Origin: Hyphomicrobiales bacterium
GTDB taxonomy: Bacteria; Pseudomonadota; Alphaproteobacteria; Micropepsales; Micropepsaceae
Assembly: GCA_017849395.1 (NCBI GenBank)
Contig: JAFIHO010000432.1
Coordinates: forward strand, 1-7,857
Direction of reading: 5' to 3'
Length of the DNA: 7,857 bases
Shown piece after piece: positions 6,437-7,857 of this stretch. Position 1 is the stretch's first letter. Every line of letters begins with the position of its first letter. Under the pieces are notes generated by a model, which did no database searches, was not told where the DNA came from, and saw only the letters and a program-made list of their open reading frames with translations. The translations under genes were made by a program, and so were the position numbers.

Positions 6437-7590
6437 TGGCCGTCCGGGCCTATGCGGCGGCGAAACGTACCCTGTCCTTCGCCGACAAGCTGTTGGAGGT
6501 GAACTGGGCGTTATTGCTGCTCATAACCTTGTGTGCTTGCGCGGGGTTCGCTGCGCTTTATTCGGTCGCCGGAGGGGCGTTTCATCCTTGGGCGCTGTCC
6601 CAGATCGTCAAGTTCCTGGTGGGATTCGTAGTCCTGCTGGTGGTGGCAGTGATCGATATACGGGTGTGGATGAGCCTGGCTTATCCCGCCTATGGTCTCG
6701 CCATGCTGCTGCTGGTGGCAGTGGATGTAGCGGGTCATGTCGGACTGGGCGCGCAGCGCTGGATCATGGTGGGGCCCATCGAGTTACAGCCCTCCGAACT
6801 GATGAAGATCTCGCTGGTGCTGGCGCTGGCGCGTTATCTGCACGGCAAGAGTGTCGAAGAAGTGTCCCGGCCCGTGCCGCTGGCCATCGCGCTGGGCATG
6901 ATCGCGCTACCTGCCATCTTCGTCGTGCTGCAGCCCAATTTGGGAACGACCCTCATAATTGTCGCGGATGGTGTATCGCTCTTGTTTATGGCGGGCCTTT
7001 CCTGGTGGTGGATCGCGCCTACGGCCGGGGCGGTGGCGGCGGCGGTGCCTGTTGCCTGGGAATATGTACTGCACGACTATCAAAAAGCGCGGGTTGAGAC
7101 CTTCCTCGATCCGGCATCCGACGCGCTGGGCGCTGGCTGGAACATCACCCAGGCCAAGATCGCGATCGGTTCGGGCGGTGTCACCGGCAAGGGCTTCCTC
7201 CAGGGCACTCAGAGCCGCTTGAACTTCCTGCCCGAAAAGCAGACCGATTTCATCCTGACCAGCGTGTGCGAGGAGTTCGGTTTTGTCGGCGCGCTGGCGC
7301 TGCTGATCCTGTTTGGCACCATCATCGTCTATGGCATCCAGACCGCGATGAGCGCGCGCAGCCAGTTCGGGCGCCTGCTGGCGATGGGGGTGACCCTGAA
7401 TTTCTTTTTCTACATCATGATCAACGGCGCGATGGTTATGGGTCTGATCCCGGTCGTGGGCATCCCCATGCCCCTTCTGTCCTATGGCGGTTCCGCCATG
7501 ATGACCGTGATGTTCGGCTTTGGCCTTCTGATGAGCGTTCACATCCACCGCCAAGTGGAAATCCCCCGCCATTCGGGCGGAATTATCTGA
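6436..7590 (+). CDS. rodA: RodA, SEDS-family peptidoglycan glycosyltransferase
   Basis: The 384-aa integral membrane enzyme polymerises lipid II into glycan strands in complex with PBP2. About ten hydrophobic segments are visible from residue 24 to the end. SEDS motifs include GAQRWI (107-112), the QPSE motif (118-121; Glu121 matches E. coli RodA Glu114), DYQKARVETFLDP in the large periplasmic loop, and FLPEKQTDFI with Asp271, which matches the catalytic Asp262 of E. coli RodA. The C-terminal signature runs from NGAMVMGLIPVVGIPMPLLS through SYGGSAM. Placement directly after mrdA with a one-base overlap (TGATG at 6434-6438) separates it from FtsW, which normally sits in the dcw cluster. Length is close to the usual 370-385 aa. 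A synonym is mrdB. Confidence 0.97.
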   Translation: MAVRAYAAAKRTLSFADKLLEVNWALLLLITLCACAGFAALYSVAGGAFHPWALSQIVKFLVGFVVLLVVAVIDIRVWMSLAYPAYGLAMLLLVAVDVAGHVGLGAQRWIMVGPIELQPSELMKISLVLALARYLHGKSVEEVSRPVPLAIALGMIALPAIFVVLQPNLGTTLIIVADGVSLLFMAGLSWWWIAPTAGAVAAAVPVAWEYVLHDYQKARVETFLDPASDALGAGWNITQAKIAIGSGGVTGKGFLQGTQSRLNFLPEKQTDFILTSVCEEFGFVGALALLILFGTIIVYGIQTAMSARSQFGRLLAMGVTLNFFFYIMINGAMVMGLIPVVGIPMPLLSYGGSAMMTVMFGFGLLMSVHIHRQVEIPRHSGGII

Positions 7591-7593
7591 TTC
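7566..7593 (+). terminator. weak candidate terminator overlapping the rodA end
   Basis: CCGCC (7566-7570) pairs with GGCGG (7576-7580) around the loop ATTCG, followed by AATTATCTGATTCT. The stem is only 5 bp and lies inside the last codons of rodA. A second small stem, GGGCT (7655-7659) with AGCCC (7665-7669), lies further down before a mixed T-rich stretch. Neither is convincing alone, and the operon may end by Rho. Confidence 0.25.
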
Positions 7594-7755
7594 TCCCATC
7601 GTCACGGTTGAAACGGCGCGCCGGACGCCCGCCTTTCCATCCTCGCGACGCCACGGGCTCGTGCAGCCCTCGATTCCTCTATATAGCCTTCCCGAGCAAA
7701 GAAGGTGCCTGTCGGCCCCGGAAAAATTAGTTCACAGAAGGCTTTAGGTCTTTTC

Positions 7756-7784
7756 TGGACACGGGCGGACCCCTTCGCTATAAG
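7756..7784 (+). promoter_or_regulatory. sigma70-type promoter of the tRNA-Lys gene
   Basis: The -35 box TGGACA (7756-7761) matches TTGACA at five of six positions. A 17-bp spacer leads to the -10 box TATAAG (7779-7784). Transcription would start near 7791, about 23 nt before the tRNA. The region after the -10 box is GC-rich (CCGCCCC), the type of discriminator found in stable-RNA promoters under stringent control. Confidence 0.65.
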
Positions 7785-7813
7785 CCGCCCCTCTCCGGTG
7801 CTTTCCGGCGTGT

Positions 7814-7857
7814 GGGTGATTAGCTCAGTTGGTAGAGCAGCTGACTCTTAATCAGCG
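7814..7857 (+). tRNA. tRNA-Lys (anticodon CTT), 5' part, cut by window end
   Basis: The first 44 bases of a tRNA are present. They are the acceptor strand GGGTGAT (7814-7820), TA, a D-arm with GCTC...GAGC around AGTTGGTA, and the anticodon stem GCTGA/TCAGC enclosing the loop CTCTTAA. The loop gives anticodon CTT at positions 34-36, which reads the lysine codon AAG. The variable loop, T-arm and 3' acceptor strand are outside the window. Confidence 0.95.

Noticed and set aside
6399..7097. Out-of-frame + strand open frame spanning the mrdA end and rodA
   Set aside because: It overlaps two well-supported genes in another frame and its Arg/Gly/Ala-rich translation lacks membrane segments or motifs.
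7680..7685. TATATA as a -10 box of a second promoter
   Set aside because: The position 17 bp upstream reads GCTCGT, with no resemblance to a -35 box.
1..7857. CRISPR arrays, insertion sequences, long direct repeats, phage or toxin-antitoxin genes
   Set aside because: None are seen; nearly all of the window is core coding sequence of leuA and the elongasome operon.

Overview
The window is a conserved housekeeping region of an alphaproteobacterium. High GC content, the close resemblance of the MreB protein to Caulobacter-type MreB, the gene order leuA then mreB-mreC-mreD-mrdA-rodA, and class B PBP and SEDS proteins of alphaproteobacterial style all point that way. I cannot place it to genus from sequence alone. 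All six protein genes and the tRNA lie on the + strand, and none shows a frameshift or internal stop.

Region 1-151 is the leader of leuA. It holds the end of a probable leucine leader peptide: four consecutive CTT codons shortly before a TAG stop. A strong hairpin at 60-82 follows, with a mutually exclusive UUCG-capped hairpin at 49-68. This has the layout of a leucine attenuator (ribosome-mediated transcription attenuation). The leader start and promoter are upstream of the window.

Region 152-1711 is leuA, 2-isopropylmalate synthase, the committed and leucine-inhibited step of leucine synthesis. A 14-bp stem terminator (1714-1751) closes it. A short gap (1752-1824) with a 12-bp perfect palindrome separates it from the next cluster.

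Region 1825-7590 is the elongasome (Rod complex) operon. MreB is the actin-like filament, MreC the periplasmic scaffold, MreD the membrane partner, PBP2/MrdA the transpeptidase and RodA the SEDS glycosyltransferase. The genes are tightly packed: a 27-nt gap, then a 2-nt gap, then two 1-nt TGATG stop/start overlaps. Together they build the lateral peptidoglycan wall and set rod shape, with RodA polymerising lipid II and PBP2 cross-linking the strands.

Region 7591-7813 has no gene. It holds weak hairpins and a good sigma70-type promoter (TGGACA, 17 bp, TATAAG) driving a tRNA-Lys(CTT) that starts at 7814 and is cut by the window end.

I see no mobile element, CRISPR array or novel gene system. 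The most interesting signals are the leucine attenuator and a predicted Cys3-His metal site in PBP2.
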